Shown piece after piece: positions 26,695 through 38,486 of a DNA stretch of 64,000 bases. The notes under the pieces were generated by a model. That model saw nothing but the letters and a program-made list of their open reading frames with translations. It was not told the origin of the DNA and made no database searches. The position numbers were made by a program, and so were the translations under genes. Positions within the stretch are counted from its first letter, which is position 1. Each line of letters starts with the position of its first letter. The stretch is from contig NZ_SJSB01000009.1 in assembly GCF_004352835.1 (NCBI RefSeq), positions 1-64,000 of the forward strand, given 5' to 3'. Source of the DNA: Marinomonas flavescens (GTDB lineage: Bacteria > Pseudomonadota > Gammaproteobacteria > Pseudomonadales > Marinomonadaceae).

Positions 26695-29600
26695 ATGAAT
26701 GCAGGCCTTTATCGTCCTGGCGAATTCAAAGACAACTGTGGCTTTGGTTTAATTGCTCATATGGAAGGCAATACTAGCCATGAATTACTTAAGACAGCCA
26801 TTGAGTCTTTGACATGTATGACACACCGTGGAGGTATTGCTTCCGATGGCAAAACCGGTGATGGTTGTGGTCTTCTTATTCAAAAGCCGGATACCTTTCT
26901 TCGTAGCGAAGCTGAGGCTTTGTTTAATCACACATTATCCGATCTATATGGCATCGGTATGGTTTTCTTGGATCAAGATGAAGCACTTGCGACAGAGCAA
27001 CGTGATGTCTTGACTCAAAAGCTAAAAGATCAGGGAATGAATGTAGTCGGTTGGCGTGAAGTGCCAATGGATGCTTCTTGTCTCGGTCGTATTGCTGAAG
27101 AATGTTTGCCTCGTATTGAACAAGTATTTGTCGACAGCAATCGTATGGACGCTCGCACTTTTGCGACACGCTTATTCGTAGCGCGTCGTCAAACTGAGAT
27201 TGCATTGGCGCAATATGAAAACTTCTACATCTGCTCTTTGTCAGACAAAGTTTTGTCTTACAAAGGTTTGATGATGCCAGAAGACCTTCCTGTCTTTTAT
27301 AAAGACTTAGGTAATGAGAATTTACAGACAGCAATCTGTGTTTTCCATCAGCGTTTCTCTACTAATACATTGCCTAAATGGCCATTGGCACAACCATTTC
27401 GTATGTTGGCGCACAATGGTGAGATCAATACGATTGAAGGCAATCGTAATTGGGCTTTGGCTCGAGCGAACAAATTACGCTCGCCATTGATTCCGGAGCT
27501 GCAAGATTTACAGCCATTGGTTAACTTGACGGGATCTGACTCGTCATCAATGGATAACATGCTAGAAGTCTTGGTTACTGGCGGTGTGGACATCTTCCGT
27601 GCGGCGCGCTTGATCATTCCACCGGCGTGGCAAAACGTTGAGAATATGGACCCTGAGCTACGTGCATTCTACCAATATAACTCCATGCACATGGACCCTT
27701 GGGACGGCCCAGCGGGTCTTGTTATGACCGATGGTCGCCATGCGATTTGTATGTTGGATCGTAACGGTTTGCGTCCTTCTCGTTGGGTGATTACCAAAAA
27801 CGGATTCATTACCTTGGCGTCCGAAATTGGTACCTATGGCTACAAGCCAGAAGACGTAGTATCAAAAGGACGTGTAGGTCCGGGGCAAATGTTGGTGGTC
27901 GACACTCAAACAGGCCAAGTACTGCATACCAATGACATCGACAATCGCTTGAAAGCCGCGCATCCATACAAAAAATGGTTGAAGCAGGAAGCGATTCGCA
28001 TTGAGTCTTTGTTAGAAGAATCGTCTCTTGAGTTCGAACCTTTTACCAAAGAAGAAATGCTAACGTACCAAAAGATGTTCCAAGTATCTTTTGAAGAGCG
28101 TGAACAGATTTTCCGTCCATTAGCGGAAAGTGGTCATGAAGCGGTAGGCTCCATGGGCGATGATACGCCAATGGCTGTTATGTCGAGCCAGACTCGTCCA
28201 GTGACGGATTATTTCCGCCAGAAATTCGCTCAGGTAACGAACCCACCGATTGATCCACTTCGTGAATCGGTAGTGATGTCGCTAGAAACGTGCATCGGTG
28301 TTGAACGTAACCTGTTCGAAGAAACGCCAAAACACGCGAATCGCATTATTTTGTCATCGCCTGTGTTGTCACCACGTAAATACAGCCGTTTGTTGGCAAT
28401 GAACGATCATCGTTTCCGTTTGGTTCGTTTGAATACCAACTACAATCCAGATGAAGTGTCGTTAGAGCAAGCCATTAAAGATCTGCGTATCAGTGCAGAA
28501 GAAGCGGTGCGTAATGGTGCCGTGATTGTGGTACTAACCGATCGCAACATTAAAAAAGGTCATTTGCCTATTCCAGCGCCTATGGCTGTCGGTGCTGTGC
28601 ATCACCATCTAACGGCTGTTGGTTTGCGTTGTGATTCTAATATCATCGCAGACACCGGTTTCGCACGAGATCCTCATCAATTTGCGGTCTTGTTAGGCTT
28701 TGGTGCAACTGCCGTGTATCCGTACTTATCTTACCGTTTGATTAATGACATGGTAGATAAAGGCGAAGTACTGGGTGACCCAATTGCTTGTCATGTTAAA
28801 TACCGTAAAGGTATTAACAAAGGCATGATGAAGATCCTATCTAAAATGGGGATTTCCACTATCGCCTCTTATCGCGGCGCGCAATTGTTTGAAGCCGTTG
28901 GATTAGATACGAAAGTAGTCGATCTTTGCTTCAAAGGTGTAGCGAGCCGTATTAAAGGTGCGCGTTTTGAAGACTTCCAACGTGAGCAAGTTACCGTTGC
29001 TAATAATGCTTGGAAATTACGCAAACCTATTCAGCAGGGCGGTTATCTTAAATACGTCCATGATGCGGAATATCACGCTTTTAATCCTGATGTGGTTCGT
29101 AATCTACAAACCGCAGTGGGCAGTGGTCGTTTTGAAGATTTCACGGCTTACACCGAATTGGTTAACAATCGCCCTGCGTCTATGCTGCGTGACTTGTTTG
29201 CCTTATCTGATAAAGCCAAGGCAATCGCCATTGATGAGGTTGAGTCACTAGAAGACATCTTGCCTCGCTTTGACTCCGCTGGTATGTCGCTGGGTGCCTT
29301 GTCTCCAGAAGCACACGAAGCCTTAGCGCAAGCGATGAATGAATTAGGCTGTCGTTCAAACTCAGGTGAGGGCGGTGAAGACCCAGCTCGCCATGGTACT
29401 GAGCGTCGTTCTAAGATCAAGCAAATTGCCTCTGGTCGCTTTGGTGTGACACCAGAATACCTAGTGAATGCTGAAGTGCTACAGATCAAGGTAGCGCAAG
29501 GTGCAAAACCAGGTGAAGGGGGTCAGTTACCCGGCGGTAAAGTGAATGGTCTAATTGCGCGTTTGCGTTATGCAGTACCGGGTGTAACCTTGATTTCACC

Positions 29601-31146
29601 ACCACCACATCATGATATTTATTCGATTGAAGATTTGGCTCAGCTGATCTTTGATTTGAAACAAGTTAACCCAGACGCACTTGTCTCGGTGAAATTGGTG
29701 TCTGAACCCGGTGTCGGTACGATCGCGGCGGGTGTGGCGAAAGCTTATGCCGATTTGATCACCATCTCTGGTTACGATGGCGGTACAGCGGCATCGCCAC
29801 TGACGTCTATTCGTCATGCGGGTTCTCCTTGGGAACTAGGCTTGGCGGAAGCGCAACAAGCACTGCGTTCTAATGATCTGCGCGGTAAGATCCGCCTGCA
29901 AACAGACGGTGGCTTAAAAACTGGTCTGGATGTGGTTAAAGCAGCGATATTAGGTGCAGAAAGCTTTGGCTTTGGTACGACTCCGATGATTGCGATGGGT
30001 TGTAAGTTCTTACGAATTTGTCACCTAAATAACTGTGCAACGGGTGTCGCAACGCAAGATCAAATGCTGCGTGATGAACACTTCATCGGCACTGTAGACA
30101 TGATCAAAAACTTCTTCCGCTTTATGGCCGAAGATACGCGTTTATGGTTGGCTAAGTTGGGTGTGGCTCGTCTACAAGACTTGATTGGTCGTACTGACTT
30201 ATTGACTATCTTGCCGGGCGAAACAGAGAAGCAACAAGGTTTGGATCTTTCTCCTATCTTGTTGAATGATGCCATCCCAGCGGATAAAGCTCAGTATTGT
30301 GTAACGCCATTTAACCCTCCACACGATAAGGGCTTATTAGCGCTTAAAATGTGGGCAACGATACAGCCGACAGTAGAAGAAAAAGAAGGTGGCGAGTTTG
30401 CCTTCCGTGTGACCAACTGTGACCGCTCTATTGGAGCACGTTTGTCTGGTGAGATCGCTAAACGTTACGGCAACCAAGGTATGTCTGATGCTCCCGTAAC
30501 ATTGAAACTGACCGGTACTGCTGGGCAAAGTTTTGGTGTTTGGAACGCTGGTGGCTTAAACATGTACCTTGAAGGCGACGCGAACGATTACGTAGGTAAA
30601 GGCATGACCGGCGGTAAGCTGGTGATTCGTCCACCGCGTAATTCTGTTTTTGCATCACAAGATACAGTGATCATTGGTAACACTTGTCTGTACGGTGCGA
30701 CTGGCGGTAAGTTATTCGCAGCCGGTATTGCAGGTGAGCGTTTTGCGGTACGTAACTCAGGTACCCATGCGGTTATCGAAGGTGCAGGCGATCACTGTTG
30801 TGAGTACATGACAGGCGGTTTGGTAACGGTTCTTGGTGATACTGGCTACAACTTTGGTGCGGGTATGACCGGTGGTTTTGCGTACGTGTTGGATATGGAT
30901 CGTACTTTCGTGGATAAGTACAACCACGAGCTTGTTGAGATCCAACGTGTAGGCACAGAAATAACCGAAGAATATCGTTCTCACTTACGCAGCGTGATTG
31001 AAGAATATGTTCGAGAAACTGACAGCGAATGGGGCAAAGAAATCTTAGAAAACTTCTATGACTACATTGGCAAATTCTGGCTAGTAAAACCCAAAGCCGC
31101 GAGCTTAGGCGCGTTGCTAGATAGTACTCGTCAGCGTCCAGAATAA
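26695..31146 (+). CDS. gltB: Glutamate synthase large subunit
   Basis: NADPH-GOGAT alpha chain: glutamine plus 2-oxoglutarate gives two glutamates. The 1483 residues match the family. Cys15 in DNCGFGL is the expected N-terminal glutaminase nucleophile after removal of a 14-residue propeptide. Later come the FMN/synthase domain ([30 protein letters not shown]), the 3Fe-4S cysteines in [12 protein letters not shown], and the C-terminal beta-helix with repeated Gly motifs. It forms an operon with gltD 98 bp downstream. Confidence 0.98.
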   Translation: MNAGLYRPGEFKDNCGFGLIAHMEGNTSHELLKTAIESLTCMTHRGGIASDGKTGDGCGLLIQKPDTFLRSEAEALFNHTLSDLYGIGMVFLDQDEALATEQRDVLTQKLKDQGMNVVGWREVPMDASCLGRIAEECLPRIEQVFVDSNRMDARTFATRLFVARRQTEIALAQYENFYICSLSDKVLSYKGLMMPEDLPVFYKDLGNENLQTAICVFHQRFSTNTLPKWPLAQPFRMLAHNGEINTIEGNRNWALARANKLRSPLIPELQDLQPLVNLTGSDSSSMDNMLEVLVTGGVDIFRAARLIIPPAWQNVENMDPELRAFYQYNSMHMDPWDGPAGLVMTDGRHAICMLDRNGLRPSRWVITKNGFITLASEIGTYGYKPEDVVSKGRVGPGQMLVVDTQTGQVLHTNDIDNRLKAAHPYKKWLKQEAIRIESLLEESSLEFEPFTKEEMLTYQKMFQVSFEEREQIFRPLAESGHEAVGSMGDDTPMAVMSSQTRPVTDYFRQKFAQVTNPPIDPLRESVVMSLETCIGVERNLFEETPKHANRIILSSPVLSPRKYSRLLAMNDHRFRLVRLNTNYNPDEVSLEQAIKDLRISAEEAVRNGAVIVVLTDRNIKKGHLPIPAPMAVGAVHHHLTAVGLRCDSNIIADTGFARDPHQFAVLLGFGATAVYPYLSYRLINDMVDKGEVLGDPIACHVKYRKGINKGMMKILSKMGISTIASYRGAQLFEAVGLDTKVVDLCFKGVASRIKGARFEDFQREQVTVANNAWKLRKPIQQGGYLKYVHDAEYHAFNPDVVRNLQTAVGSGRFEDFTAYTELVNNRPASMLRDLFALSDKAKAIAIDEVESLEDILPRFDSAGMSLGALSPEAHEALAQAMNELGCRSNSGEGGEDPARHGTERRSKIKQIASGRFGVTPEYLVNAEVLQIKVAQGAKPGEGGQLPGGKVNGLIARLRYAVPGVTLISPPPHHDIYSIEDLAQLIFDLKQVNPDALVSVKLVSEPGVGTIAAGVAKAYADLITISGYDGGTAASPLTSIRHAGSPWELGLAEAQQALRSNDLRGKIRLQTDGGLKTGLDVVKAAILGAESFGFGTTPMIAMGCKFLRICHLNNCATGVATQDQMLRDEHFIGTVDMIKNFFRFMAEDTRLWLAKLGVARLQDLIGRTDLLTILPGETEKQQGLDLSPILLNDAIPADKAQYCVTPFNPPHDKGLLALKMWATIQPTVEEKEGGEFAFRVTNCDRSIGARLSGEIAKRYGNQGMSDAPVTLKLTGTAGQSFGVWNAGGLNMYLEGDANDYVGKGMTGGKLVIRPPRNSVFASQDTVIIGNTCLYGATGGKLFAAGIAGERFAVRNSGTHAVIEGAGDHCCEYMTGGLVTVLGDTGYNFGAGMTGGFAYVLDMDRTFVDKYNHELVEIQRVGTEITEEYRSHLRSVIEEYVRETDSEWGKEILENFYDYIGKFWLVKPKAASLGALLDSTRQRPE

Positions 31147-31157
31147 AATCGGCTGCG

Positions 31158-31225
31158 TGGTGCTAGGCACCATGAATGAATCAGTTTGACCCATTTGAGA
31201 GAAGCGCCGCTTGCTTGCAAGCGGC
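31158..31225 (+). other. Two intercistronic hairpins between gltB and gltD
   Basis: TGGTGC-TAG-GCACCA (31158-31172) and GCCGCTTG-CTTG-CAAGCGGC (31206-31225 approximately) are strong stems without T-runs. The second ends just before the gltD Shine-Dalgarno AGGAG. They may stabilise the gltB 3' end or tune the subunit ratio. Confidence 0.45.
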
Positions 31226-31237
31226 CATAGGAGATAG

Positions 31238-32665
<1,428 letters not shown>

Positions 32666-32726
32666 TTGCTAATTAAAGCAACTTATACCTCCCTATAAAA
32701 TATTAACGGGAGATATAAGGAGCATA

Positions 32727-32763
32727 AAAACACGTATTTGAGTATCAAATACGTGTTTTTTTT
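32727..32763 (+). terminator. gltBD terminator
   Basis: A perfect 15-bp stem (AAAACACGTATTTGA with TCAAATACGTGTTTT) closes on a GTA loop and is followed by more T. Confidence 0.93.
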
Positions 32764-32871
32764 CGTTTTAAGACAAGGTCAGTTTTTATTTGAAAACAAA
32801 GGTGTTTTTGGAATTAAGAGCAAGTGAGCTACGCTTCCGACTAGAAGCGTAAAATGGTCTAAACTTAGTTA

Positions 32872-32899
32872 TATCAACTATCAACTATCAACTATCAAC
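32872..32899 (+). repeat. 7-bp tandem repeat upstream of the DUF1289 gene
   Basis: TATCAAC occurs four times in perfect tandem and ends 9-21 bp before the possible start codons. A change in copy number would move promoter and start relative to each other by 7 bp. Confidence 0.9.
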
Positions 32900-32919
32900 T
32901 ATTAAGCATGAGAGTATAT

Positions 32920-33129
32920 ATGACGATTTCTTCTCCTTGTATTCGACAATGCTGCCTGAATGAAGAAGATATCTGTTTAGGTTGTTTTCGTTCTTTAGAA
33001 GACATTCTAGGTTGGTCTGCGGCGTCGCAAAACGAGAAACAACAGGCCCTTAAACGCGCGGCGGAACGTAAGACGCTCGCAGTGGATGCATTCGGTCAGA
33101 AGCCCTTTAGTAATCCAAAAAGGCGTTAG
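32920..33129 (+). CDS. DUF1289 small Cys-rich protein
   Basis: 69-residue protein with the family pattern SPCIRQCCLNEEDICLGCFRSLEDILGW: four cysteines arranged for metal or cluster binding, then an aromatic-rich helix. A second ATG 12 bp upstream (32908) is in frame; 32920 gives the usual MTISSPC beginning. Function is unknown, but the family is widespread and often near Fe-S or metabolic genes. Confidence 0.85.
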   Translation: MTISSPCIRQCCLNEEDICLGCFRSLEDILGWSAASQNEKQQALKRAAERKTLAVDAFGQKPFSNPKRR

Positions 33130-33170
33130 TAGCGTATTGATAGGCAAGTCTTCAAAAAAGAGGTGGTTAT

Positions 33171-33338
33171 ATGTTTTCTTTTCTTAAATCTGATCCGCGC
33201 AAAGCGCTCGACAAAGAATATGGACAATTATTGGAAAAAGCCATGCAAGCCCAGCGTGGCGGGGATATCAAACGCTATGCAGAGCTGACGGCACAGGCCG
33301 AAATGGTGAAGGCCAAACTGAACGCCATCCCTTCTTAG
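33171..33338 (+). CDS. Small DUF6435-like protein (55 residues)
   Basis: A 55-codon gene with AGAGGTGG upstream. The protein begins MFSFLKSDPRKALDKEYGQL and continues with a charged helix containing AMQAQRGGDIKRYAEL and EMVKAKL, matching my memory of the DUF6435 family. It is probably a soluble helical hairpin. It lies 41 bp after the DUF1289 gene and likely shares its transcript; a bidirectional terminator follows. Confidence 0.8.
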   Translation: MFSFLKSDPRKALDKEYGQLLEKAMQAQRGGDIKRYAELTAQAEMVKAKLNAIPS

Positions 33339-33401
33339 TCGATAAAGCAATCTAGCTGGGATAAAGCAATTCAGTCGTTATAAAAACACAGATTACAGGC
33401 G

Positions 33402-33454
33402 AAAAAAAACGATGTGATAGGCCGATTGAATAGGGCATAACACATCGTTTTTTG
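33402..33454. terminator. Bidirectional terminator
   Basis: AAAAACGATGTG and CACATCGTTTTT form a 12-bp stem with an A-run before and a T-run after. The loop is about 24 bases. It serves the small genes on plus and the antiporter gene on minus. Confidence 0.75.
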
Positions 33455-33474
33455 CTTTCTAGGAGTCAGTCCGT

Positions 33475-35037
33475 TTAACGGATCAAGGCTAAGCTCTCTT
33501 CGGCAAACCCAGTACCGGCTTCGGTGTAGAAGTTAAAGACATTATCGATGCCGCTGTCGATGAGAATATCACGCTCATCTTGATAACGGGCAATCGCGGC
33601 AATTTGTCCAGTGTAATTGGCTTTACGTAATTGCACGGCAATATTAGTAGTATCTTCTGCCGCGGGTAATGCCAATAGCACCAAATGAATGCTTGAGGTA
33701 TCGAGGCGCTCCCAAAGGTCGGCATCTTCCCCATCACCGTAGAAGACGTTTTCTTGGGCTTCTTGCATCTGGGTGATGCGGTTTCGATCAGCGTCCATAC
33801 CGGCGACTGTGGCACCAACTAAGCCTTTTAACGACTCAAAAGCACCGCGTCCTACGCGACCTAATCCGACGACCAAGATTTCAGTATCAATCGGCTGCAC
33901 AAAGACATCTTCTGGTAAGCATTTCGGACTTTCAAAGCGGCGAATGATTTCTTTGTTTTTACGATACAAGCGGTGTACGTTTCGATATAGCAAGCTGGTA
34001 ATGATAAAAGAAAAAGACACCGCCAAGGCGAGCACCACCAACCATTCTTTAGCGAGCCAGCCATTAGCTACGCTCAGAGCGACCACAATTAAGCCAAACT
34101 CACTGTAATTCGACAGCACAATAGACGATAAGAAAGAAGTACGCCCACGTAATTTCAACTTGGTAAACAGTGCGAAGAAAAGGGCAAACTTCACTAAGAT
34201 AACCAAGGTGATTATAAGGCTGACCGCGACCATATTTAACGTTGGTAAGGCGGTAAAGCCAATGGATAAAAAGAAACCAATAAGAAACAGATCCTTAAAG
34301 TTCATCAAAGCCTTGTTCATTTCGGCTGCTTTACTGTGAGACGCGAGTAACACACCAAAAATCAGAGCCCCTAGATCGCCTTTTACACCAACAAGATAGA
34401 AAAGTTCATAGCCACCCAGTGCGAGAAAAAGTCCGGTAAGTGGGAGCATTTCACCGTGGCCTGCTTTATCGACGATTTTATTCAGGATGGGACGGACCAA
34501 CAATAGGCCAAACAGGGCGAGCGCCCAGAGTGACGGTGTATTCCCAGTAGCGAACACTAAGAAGACCACAGCGACTATGTCTTGCATCACCAGAATGCCG
34601 AGTGCTAATTGTCCATGACGTGTTTTTAGCTCGCTGCTTTCTTCCAGTAATTTGATGATACAAACCGTACTGGAAAAACTCAGCGCGAAGCCAAGCAACG
34701 CCGCGGTTTTTAACTCCAGAATACCAAAGAAAGGCAGGCTTAAACTGCCTAATAATAAGCAGATCGCAATCAGTAAAACAGTCCAAAGGCCCATATGGCC
34801 TAGAGTCGATGCCCAGACTTCGCGTTTAAATAAGTCTTTTACGTGGAGCTTCAAGCCAATACAGAACAGCATCAAGGTAATGCCTAAATTAGCCAAAGAA
34901 TCTAGCGTGCTGCTGGGCTGCATGCCAAATGCATTCAGTAAAAAGCCAGCCAACAAAAAGCCAATGAGAGGTGGCAAATTGATTAACTTAACGGCGAGGC
35001 CGCAGACAAACGCAAATAATATCCAAATAAATTCCAT
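33475..35037 (-). CDS. CPA2-family K+/H+ antiporter with TrkA-N domain
   Basis: 520-residue inner-membrane protein. About 12 hydrophobic segments fill residues 1-360 (Na+/H+ exchanger fold, with PPLIGFLLAGFLL near the start and FALSFSSTVCIIKLLE in the core). A cytoplasmic RCK/TrkA-N domain begins around 385 with ILVVGLGRVGRGAFE and AGMDADRNR, a dinucleotide-binding fold. The closest named types are KefC/YbaL. No glutathione-gating partner (KefF/KefG) is adjacent, so gating is unknown. Confidence 0.88.
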   Translation of the reverse strand: MEFIWILFAFVCGLAVKLINLPPLIGFLLAGFLLNAFGMQPSSTLDSLANLGITLMLFCIGLKLHVKDLFKREVWASTLGHMGLWTVLLIAICLLLGSLSLPFFGILELKTAALLGFALSFSSTVCIIKLLEESSELKTRHGQLALGILVMQDIVAVVFLVFATGNTPSLWALALFGLLLVRPILNKIVDKAGHGEMLPLTGLFLALGGYELFYLVGVKGDLGALIFGVLLASHSKAAEMNKALMNFKDLFLIGFFLSIGFTALPTLNMVAVSLIITLVILVKFALFFALFTKLKLRGRTSFLSSIVLSNYSEFGLIVVALSVANGWLAKEWLVVLALAVSFSFIITSLLYRNVHRLYRKNKEIIRRFESPKCLPEDVFVQPIDTEILVVGLGRVGRGAFESLKGLVGATVAGMDADRNRITQMQEAQENVFYGDGEDADLWERLDTSSIHLVLLALPAAEDTTNIAVQLRKANYTGQIAAIARYQDERDILIDSGIDNVFNFYTEAGTGFAEESLALIR

Positions 35038-35384
35038 GCAATCCTTCTAATTTTCTTGAAAGCCGTTGAGGCGTTAAACAGCGCCAGCAGTGGTGAGGAA
35101 TATGATACGGAATTCATGTCTAAAACACAGCCAGAAAAGCACCTTCAGGGTGTTTTCATCTCATTAGAGTAGTGCTTTTATGTACTTTCTTACTCTCTCG
35201 TACCTGCTTGCCTAATTTCTTTAAGTAACCATCAAGGAATAAGTCACTAAGGTGTGGCCGTTAGTACTCTTAGTCGGAGAATCGTGATAATAAATAGATA
35301 AATTTCGATATGACGAATTTGTTAGGAAAATCACGTATAATCTGGGTTCCTTATTTTTCTTTTCTGCTTAGAAATACCTAATTT
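35038..35384. other. Divergent intergenic region, no gene seen
   Basis: 347 bp between the antiporter gene (minus) and the MATE gene (plus). It is AT-rich and probably holds both promoters, but no box could be assigned with confidence. Confidence 0.5.
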
Positions 35385-36719
35385 ATGTCTTCAAACTCAG
35401 CTCAACCTTCTCTTGCTCGCGAATTATTCACTATGACTTGGCCCATGCTTTTTGGGGTGTTGTCGTTAATGAGTTTTCAGCTGGTAGACAGTGCTTTTAT
35501 CGGCCAATTAGGTATTTTACCTTTGGCTGCTCAGGGTTTTACCTTACCTATTCAAATGATAGTAATTGGCTTGCAGGTTGGGTTAGGGATCGCTACGACG
35601 GCGATTATATCCAGAGCATTAGGGGCACAAAAAACACGTTATGCTAAACAGTTAGGTGGCTTAGTTTTAACGATGGGCAGCATTGGTATCGCTTTTTTTG
35701 CGGTGTTGATTTGGTTGCTACGTCATCCTATTTTGGCCTTGTTGAGTGCGCCAGATTCTGTGTATCCGATCATTGATTCTTATTGGCCTCATTGGCTTCT
35801 TAGCGCTTGGGTAGGCGCCTTGATCTATTTTTATTACAGCATTTGTCGGTCTCATGGAAATACATTATTACCAGGAATAATGATGATAGTGACGAGTGTT
35901 CTGAACTTAGTGTTAGATCCTATTTTCATTTTCAAATTGGGTTTTGGACTTAATGGTGCGGCCATGGCTACAACCTTAGCGTTCGGTATTGGCGTTTTGG
36001 TGGTTGCGCCTAAAGTAGCTCGTAAGCATTGGATCATGTTTGACTGGAAAGACTTAAAAATCACTCAAAGCTTAGCGGATATTGGCCACATAATGGGGCC
36101 TGCGATGGTGAGTCAGTTATTGCCTCCGGTATCGTCTATGTTGGCCACCAAACTAATTGCAGGATTTGGTACCGCCGCGGTAGCGTCATGGGCTCTAGGA
36201 TCACGTTTTGAATTCTTTGCGATTGTGTCCGTTTTGGCATTGACGATGTCGATGCCGCCTTTTATCGGACGTTTATTAGGGGCGGGAAGATCTGACGACA
36301 TTCGTTATATTGTAAAAGTGGCGTGTCGCTTTGTTTTATTATTTCAGTTATTGATCGCCGTTGTGACGTTTTTTGCTTCAAGTGGTTTAGCCAACTTGAT
36401 GACTAGCGAGACGGAAGTTCGACAGATTTTACATTGGCATCTGATGATAATACCGATTAGCTTAGGGCCGTTGGGGATTTGCATGTTGATGGTGTCGATC
36501 TCGAATGCCTTAGGGAAATCGTATACCGCGTTGACTATATCTGCTTTACGGCTGTTTGCTTTTTTCTTGCCGTGCCTTTGGATCGGCTCTGAATTAGCGG
36601 GCTTAAAAGGCCTATTTACAGGTGTTCTGTTTGGCAATGTGTTGGCAGGCATTTGTTCTTGGTTTATGTATCGCCGTGCAATTAGGCTGATAGAACGACG
36701 TTTGTTTAAGGAGCAATAG
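35385..36719 (+). CDS. MATE-family efflux transporter
   Basis: 444-residue protein with 12 predicted membrane helices in two homologous halves. MATE markers are TWPMLFGVLSLMSFQLVDSAFIGQLG at the start (opening residues of the family), LGIATTAIISRALGA, and the second-half counterpart GPAMVSQLLPPVSSMLATKLI. It exports cationic compounds using H+ or Na+; substrate is not predictable. No clear ribosome binding site is seen. A terminator follows. Confidence 0.92.
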   Translation: MSSNSAQPSLARELFTMTWPMLFGVLSLMSFQLVDSAFIGQLGILPLAAQGFTLPIQMIVIGLQVGLGIATTAIISRALGAQKTRYAKQLGGLVLTMGSIGIAFFAVLIWLLRHPILALLSAPDSVYPIIDSYWPHWLLSAWVGALIYFYYSICRSHGNTLLPGIMMIVTSVLNLVLDPIFIFKLGFGLNGAAMATTLAFGIGVLVVAPKVARKHWIMFDWKDLKITQSLADIGHIMGPAMVSQLLPPVSSMLATKLIAGFGTAAVASWALGSRFEFFAIVSVLALTMSMPPFIGRLLGAGRSDDIRYIVKVACRFVLLFQLLIAVVTFFASSGLANLMTSETEVRQILHWHLMIIPISLGPLGICMLMVSISNALGKSYTALTISALRLFAFFLPCLWIGSELAGLKGLFTGVLFGNVLAGICSWFMYRRAIRLIERRLFKEQ

Positions 36720-36753
36720 ACGATTTCATTACTAGAACATCGTCTTATGCTGC

Positions 36754-36792
36754 TGGGCTATTGTTACCACGTCGTTTCAATAGCCCATTTTG
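36754..36792 (+). terminator. MATE gene terminator
   Basis: TGGGCTATTG and CAATAGCCCA form a 10-bp stem with a 14-base loop, followed by TTTTGTTA on the plus strand. Confidence 0.7.
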
Positions 36793-36833
36793 TTAGAGCA
36801 TCAGCCATTCTGATATGGATTGTCAGACGCTAT

Positions 36834-38045
36834 TTAGTCTCTGCTATCAGAGCTTATTTTATGGATGGAAAGATCCGCCCCGTTATATTCTTCTTCTTCG
36901 CTTAAGCGCAAACCACTAATGGCTTTGACCGCACCATAAACGACAAAACCGCTGATTAACGCGATTCCTATGCCAGTAAAAGAACCGATGATTTGAGACA
37001 TAAAGCTGACACCGCCTAATCCGCCAAAGGACTTTAGGCCAAATATACCGGCAGCAAGCCCACCCCAAGTTCCACAAACTCCATGCAACGGCCATACACC
37101 CAATACGTCATCAATGTGGTGGAATTTCTGTTGTATGAGTGTGAATAACCAAGTAAATAATGCGCCAGCGATCAGCCCGGTTGCTAGAGCTCCAATAGGA
37201 TGCATGATGTCTGAACCTGCGCAAATGGCAACCAGTCCAGCGAGAGGTCCGTTATGAATAAACCCCGGATCTTTTTTACCCAGTACCATGGTAGAAATAA
37301 TCCCTCCAACCATCGCCATTAACGAATTGACAGCCACTAGTCCACTAATACCATCTAGAGTTTGTGCGGACATAACGTTAAAGCCAAACCAGCCAATACA
37401 AAGAATCCAGGCACCTAGGGCGAGAAATGGAATGTTTGATGGGACAAATGCGATGAGCTTTCCATTTCTGAAACGACCATTACGAGTGCCGAGTAAAACA
37501 ATGGCCGCTAGAGCAACCCAACCTCCAAATGCATGAACGACAATGGAGCCCGCAAAGTCATGAAATGGCGCACCATATTGTTGAGTTAACCAATGTTGAA
37601 ACCCATAATTACCATTCCATATCAGACCTTCAAAGAAGGGATAGGCAACACCGACTATAATCGCTGCAGAGATAAGCATAGGATAAAATCTAGCGCGTTC
37701 TGCCACACCACCAGAAATAATAGCGGGTATGGCGGCGGCAAATGTCATAAGAAAGAAGAACTTAACCAAAGCGTAGCCACTGTTTTGTGACAGTGTGGTC
37801 GCGCTTTCGAAAAAGCTGACGCCGTAGGCTATATGGTATCCAATGAAAAAATAGACCAGAGCGGAAATAGCAAAATCAGTCATTATTTTTACTAGCGCAT
37901 TGACCTGATTTTTATGACGCACAGTCCCGACTTCTAAAAATGCGAAGCCGGCATGCATGGTAAATACCATGATGGCACCAAGCAGAATAAAAAAAGTATT
38001 TGAATTGGAAATCAGTGTTTCTACTGCACTGTTTGTGACGGTCAC
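36834..38045 (-). CDS. amt: Ammonium channel AmtB
   Basis: Ammonium/ammonia channel of the Amt/Rh family, 403 residues, about 11 membrane segments. Both pore histidines are visible, in DFAGSIVVHAFGG and GVWPLHGVCGTWGG. FLEVGTVRHKN marks the first helices. The start is GTG with AGGAG seven bases upstream. Unlike many bacteria no glnK lies next to it. Upstream are a sigma-54 promoter and an NtrC-type site, so it should be induced under nitrogen limitation. Confidence 0.95.
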   Translation of the reverse strand: MTVTNSAVETLISNSNTFFILLGAIMVFTMHAGFAFLEVGTVRHKNQVNALVKIMTDFAISALVYFFIGYHIAYGVSFFESATTLSQNSGYALVKFFFLMTFAAAIPAIISGGVAERARFYPMLISAAIIVGVAYPFFEGLIWNGNYGFQHWLTQQYGAPFHDFAGSIVVHAFGGWVALAAIVLLGTRNGRFRNGKLIAFVPSNIPFLALGAWILCIGWFGFNVMSAQTLDGISGLVAVNSLMAMVGGIISTMVLGKKDPGFIHNGPLAGLVAICAGSDIMHPIGALATGLIAGALFTWLFTLIQQKFHHIDDVLGVWPLHGVCGTWGGLAAGIFGLKSFGGLGGVSFMSQIIGSFTGIGIALISGFVVYGAVKAISGLRLSEEEEYNGADLSIHKISSDSRD

Positions 38046-38158
38046 GAAGCGCTCCTATATAAAATGCACCGAACGGGTGCTTTATGTTTTTGTTTTTGCT
38101 GTATTAAGAAGCAAATTGCTAAAAAAACAGATATGACGGACTTAAAAGGGTAATCACA

Positions 38159-38174
38159 AGCAAAAAACGTTCCA
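38159..38174 (-). promoter_or_regulatory. Sigma-54 promoter of amt
   Basis: On the minus strand TGGAAC-GTTTT-TTGCT matches TGGCAC-N5-TTGCW with one change and the exact GG-N10-GC spacing. It lies about 114 bp before the amt start, leaving a leader of about 100 bases that includes the hairpin GCACC/GGTGC (38066-38080). Confidence 0.85.
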
Positions 38175-38178
38175 TGTC

Positions 38179-38195
38179 TGCATTATTTTGGTGCT
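38179..38195. promoter_or_regulatory. NtrC-type enhancer site
   Basis: TGCATTA-TTT-TGGTGCT matches the NtrC dyad TGCACYA-N3-TGGTGCA with one mismatch in each half. It is 5 bp upstream of the sigma-54 -24 element. A weaker, partly matching site lies at 38217-38233. Confidence 0.75.
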
Positions 38196-38442
38196 TTCTT
38201 TAGCGATGTTTACTACGCATTTTTTTTTGGCATTGTTTAGGGTGTGGCTGAAACGGATTGAGAGGGTCTAGAGGTAATGATGAGTTGATGTCGTTTTGCT
38301 CTTGTTCTGCTCTTATACGCTTAAACAGAATATTTTGGATGATGTGGTTGAACTAGGAGGGGATTTTAGTCATTAAATGCAGGACTAGCTCTTTAGGAAG
38401 GTCACGCTTTTTAACGTGAATCTTGGTCTGTTTATCTCTCAT

Positions 38443-38486
38443 AAAGCGGCGTACTTTAGTGTGTAAAGTACGCCGCTTTTTTTAAT
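38443..38486 (+). terminator. Strong hairpin with plus-strand T-run, before the mltA 3' end
   Basis: AAAGCGGCGTACTTTA and TAAAGTACGCCGCTTT form a perfect 16-bp stem with a GTGTG loop and seven T on the plus side. mltA ends just beyond on the minus strand, where the tail is only TTTAT. It may serve mltA in reverse, or end an unannotated plus-strand RNA from the 436-bp gap. Confidence 0.75.

Larger units (their letters stand above)
38046..38481. other. amt-mltA gap without a protein gene
   Basis: Besides the amt sigma-54/NtrC elements and the 38443 hairpin, the gap holds a smaller stem TCACG/CGTGA (38402-38419) and a weak TTGAAC-N18-ATTAAA promoter-like pair (38348-38377). No coding frame is convincing. 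Confidence 0.45.

Noticed and set aside
38179-38195. Reading the NtrC dyad as a second sigma-54 promoter
   Set aside because: The GG and GC dinucleotides do not have the required ten-base spacing.
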